Origin: Rhodospirillaceae bacterium
GTDB lineage: Bacteria > Pseudomonadota > Alphaproteobacteria > JAEUKQ01
Assembly: GCA_016722635.1 (NCBI GenBank)
Contig: JADKIX010000010.1
Coordinates: 372,001 to 436,000 of the forward strand
Direction of reading: 5' to 3'
Length of the DNA stretch: 64,000 bases
This document shows, piece by piece, positions 62,583 to 64,000 of this stretch. A program made the position numbers and the translations under genes. The notes beneath the pieces were generated by a model. The model was not told the origin of the DNA, did not search any database, and saw only the letters and a list, made by a program, of their open reading frames with translations. Positions within the stretch are counted from its first letter, which is position 1. Each line of letters begins with the position of its first letter.

Positions 62583-63089
62583 ATGGCCAAATTACGCCAT
62601 GAAAATTTAAAGAATTTAGTTCAACCAAGTTTAAGGCAGGGGGAAAACCTCGAGCATGTGGCTTATGGGGTTAAACAACCGCATTTTCCCATCATTTTTC
62701 TCATTATGCTGCTGTGCATCGCTGTTCCGATGTTTCTAACCCGTGATAGTGGCTTATCATCTATTCTGATGGCAGGGGTTGGGGGCGGGTTAGGCAGTGC
62801 CCTGATTTATATAATGACCAAACATGTTGCCCTGGCTTTAACGGATCAGCGGATGTTAATTATTCAGTTCCGTATGGGCAAAAATTGGGCCAAGATTGCA
62901 GAATGGCAATATTCCCGCGCGCAAGTAAAAACCAGTGGTTTTAAAAAACTGGCTTTCATCACCACGGCAAAATTTCAGGCGGGAACAGAAAACTGGGCGC
63001 TGAAATTCAACCGCAAGCTGGCTTTTGCCCAAAATGGCGCAGAGATTGATGCCATTGAACAGGAATTAGCGACCAAACCCTTATTATAG
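62583..63089 (+). CDS. small membrane protein with PH-like domain, unknown function
   Basis: 168 residues. After a polar N-terminus it has two hydrophobic helices (about 46-62 and 68-88), then a soluble part HVALALTDQRMLIIQFRMGKNWAKI and FKKLAFITTAKFQAGTENW. The pattern (two helices plus LTDQRMLI...) is that of small bacterial PH-like membrane proteins. No function is known. It lies 98 bases after sodB on the same strand. Confidence 0.55.
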   Translation: MAKLRHENLKNLVQPSLRQGENLEHVAYGVKQPHFPIIFLIMLLCIAVPMFLTRDSGLSSILMAGVGGGLGSALIYIMTKHVALALTDQRMLIIQFRMGKNWAKIAEWQYSRAQVKTSGFKKLAFITTAKFQAGTENWALKFNRKLAFAQNGAEIDAIEQELATKPLL

Positions 63090-63301
63090 CAGTATGGAAA
63101 AAATACTTACATTAAAACCATATATGGCCACTTATCTATTCGCATAAAGGCCAGTGCTTGGGTTCCCATAGGGTATAAGGCATGATCTGATATTTAGGAA
63201 AATCATCCCGCCCTAGGAATTTGATGGGTGAGGATATTTTAAGCTCACCCAAAGGTTTTTTTGTTAAGGGGCGCTGGTATTGGATTTCACTGCTGAATAT
63301 A

Positions 63302-63334
63302 AAAAGGACGGGAGATTTTCATCTACCCGTCCTT
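63302..63334 (-). terminator. terminator of cspA
   Basis: AAAGGACGGG (63302-63311) pairs with CCCGTCCTTT (63325-63334). On the minus strand the hairpin is followed by a T-run, 46 bases after the cspA stop. Confidence 0.85.
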
Positions 63335-63379
63335 TCTTTATCGTGAGTGACCTATCAAAGGCCACCACAATCCTTTAGG

Positions 63380-63586
63380 CTAGCTGACCAACTTTAAGTT
63401 GGTGGCAGCCAATTTGCCCTTGTCAGTCGCAACATCAAAGCTGATTTTTTGACCTTCATTCAGATTGCGAAGACCCGCTTTTTCCAAAGCGCTGATATGT
63501 ACGAACACATCATTCTTGCCTGTTTCCGGAGTAATAAAACCATAACCTTTTGTTGGATTGAACCACTTTACTGTACCAATTGCCAT
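63380..63586 (-). CDS. cspA: cold-shock protein, CspA family
   Basis: 68 residues from the ATG at 63586 with AAGGA upstream; a longer frame to 63673 has no ribosome site. RNP1 is KGYGFI and RNP2 is VFVHIS, on the standard five-strand OB fold (MAIGTVKWFNPTKGYGFI, then DVFVHISALEKAGL). It binds single-stranded nucleic acid and melts RNA structure. A long leader with a hairpin near the start suggests post-transcriptional control, as for other csp genes. Confidence 0.95.
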   Translation of the reverse strand: MAIGTVKWFNPTKGYGFITPETGKNDVFVHISALEKAGLRNLNEGQKISFDVATDKGKLAATNLKLVS

Positions 63587-63982
63587 TTGCTTTTCCTTTA
63601 GCTTTAGCGTAAGCACCGCCTCACCGTGAGGCGATGTCAAAGAGCCCTTATGATCCGACCAATTTGCCGGCACTCTCTGTCAAACGCTAACGAATCAACT
63701 GAAGGAAGATCGTAAGTATCAAGACTGAATACGCTCATTGGATATAGCGGCCGGTAAATGCGAAAATTTCATATAAGCAACTTATGCGTTCTTTATACAG
63801 CCTTATCAAAAAAAAGCAAGCAAAACAAAATATTTTATTTTGGGTTATAAATTTTATGAAGTGAATGGCTTGCTGAAAGGTGGAGAAGGGCGGAAAAATT
63901 CACTTTAGGCCTATTCATTATTGATTTTAGCAAACTGCATGACTAGGGTAAACATTACCATTAATTTTCGGAAGATGCCTTT
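63587..63982 (-). promoter_or_regulatory. cspA leader and upstream region
   Basis: 396 bases without a gene. A hairpin CGCCTCA-CCG-TGAGGCG-like (63617-63633) lies 31 bases upstream of the cspA start and could mask or expose its ribosome site with temperature. The rest is AT-rich; the cspA promoter and that of the next plus-strand gene should be here. Confidence 0.5.
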
Positions 63983-64000
63983 ATGAAAAAATTATATACT
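63983..64000 (+). CDS. possible start of next gene (cut by window)
   Basis: ATG at 63983 opens MKKLYT and runs off the window end. CGGAAG about nine bases upstream could be a ribosome site. Only six codons are visible, so this is a guess. Confidence 0.3.

Noticed and set aside
1..64000. CRISPR arrays, rRNA genes, complete insertion sequences, prophage
   Set aside because: No regularly spaced repeats, rRNA segments or full transposase genes were seen; only two truncated mobile-gene remnants near 32.2-32.7 kb.

Overview
The window looks like the chromosome of an alphaproteobacterium. It encodes a C4-pathway 5-aminolevulinate synthase, and a transketolase/GAPDH/class I aldolase/thiE cluster of the kind found in Rhodospirillales-like genomes. 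It also has a cysE / two cysteine desulfurases / ferredoxin / mnmA block and a narK1-narK2-narGHJI-chaperone operon. The order cannot be fixed from sequence alone. The backbone is fairly AT-rich (sampled line 4681-4740 has 20 G+C of 60), while the nitrate genes are visibly GC-richer (45301-45360 has 34 of 60).

Layout. 1-7.9 kb: class III aminotransferase (cut by the window edge), hemA, aldo/keto reductase, an MsbA-like ABC exporter, efp and a frame-broken inositol monophosphatase. 8.3-8.5 kb: a GC-rich run of hairpins between convergent genes. 8.6-17.5 kb (mostly minus strand): the tkt-gap-(unknown)-fba-thiE operon without pgk, a DMT transporter, small membrane and secreted proteins, and an alpha/beta hydrolase. 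17.9-25.2 kb (plus): sulfur and Fe-S functions (cysE, two cysteine desulfurases, Isc-type ferredoxin, mnmA), then tRNA-Leu. 25.3-31.9 kb: housekeeping and accessory genes, tRNA-Ser, broken rlpA, trmJ, rpsD, tRNA-Asp.

32.1-52.9 kb is the most interesting part. Directly after tRNA-Asp lie a truncated phage-type integrase and an IS1595-type transposase remnant. A 20-kb nitrate-respiration island follows, bracketed by a 14-bp direct repeat (32735-32748 and 52867-52880). It carries Mo-cofactor genes (mobA, moeA, a moaC-moaB fusion, moaA), a regulator joining a nitrate/nitrite-sensing NIT domain to a Crp/Fnr DNA-binding protein, a UbiM-like hydroxylase, hemN, two nitrate transporters, narGHJI, a YVTN-propeller lipoprotein and a nar-type chaperone lacking its parvulin core. 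Two perfect FNR-type boxes (37239-37252 and 41802-41815) sit before moaA and between hemN and narK1. The inferred unit senses low oxygen or NO together with nitrate, builds cofactor, heme and quinone under oxygen limitation, imports nitrate and reduces it.

52.9-64 kb returns to backbone: SMR efflux protein, adenine deaminase with a cysteine hydrolase, a DUF4139 protein, an Asp/Glu racemase family protein, a murA with Asp in place of the catalytic Cys, sodB and cspA.

Five genes (suhB-like, rlpA, moaCB, moaA, NIT-crp) are interrupted by single-base indels, mostly in homopolymers. In each case the net correction is one or two added bases and gives a normal-length protein. This looks more like consensus sequence error than gene decay, but that must be checked before any biological reading of the breaks.
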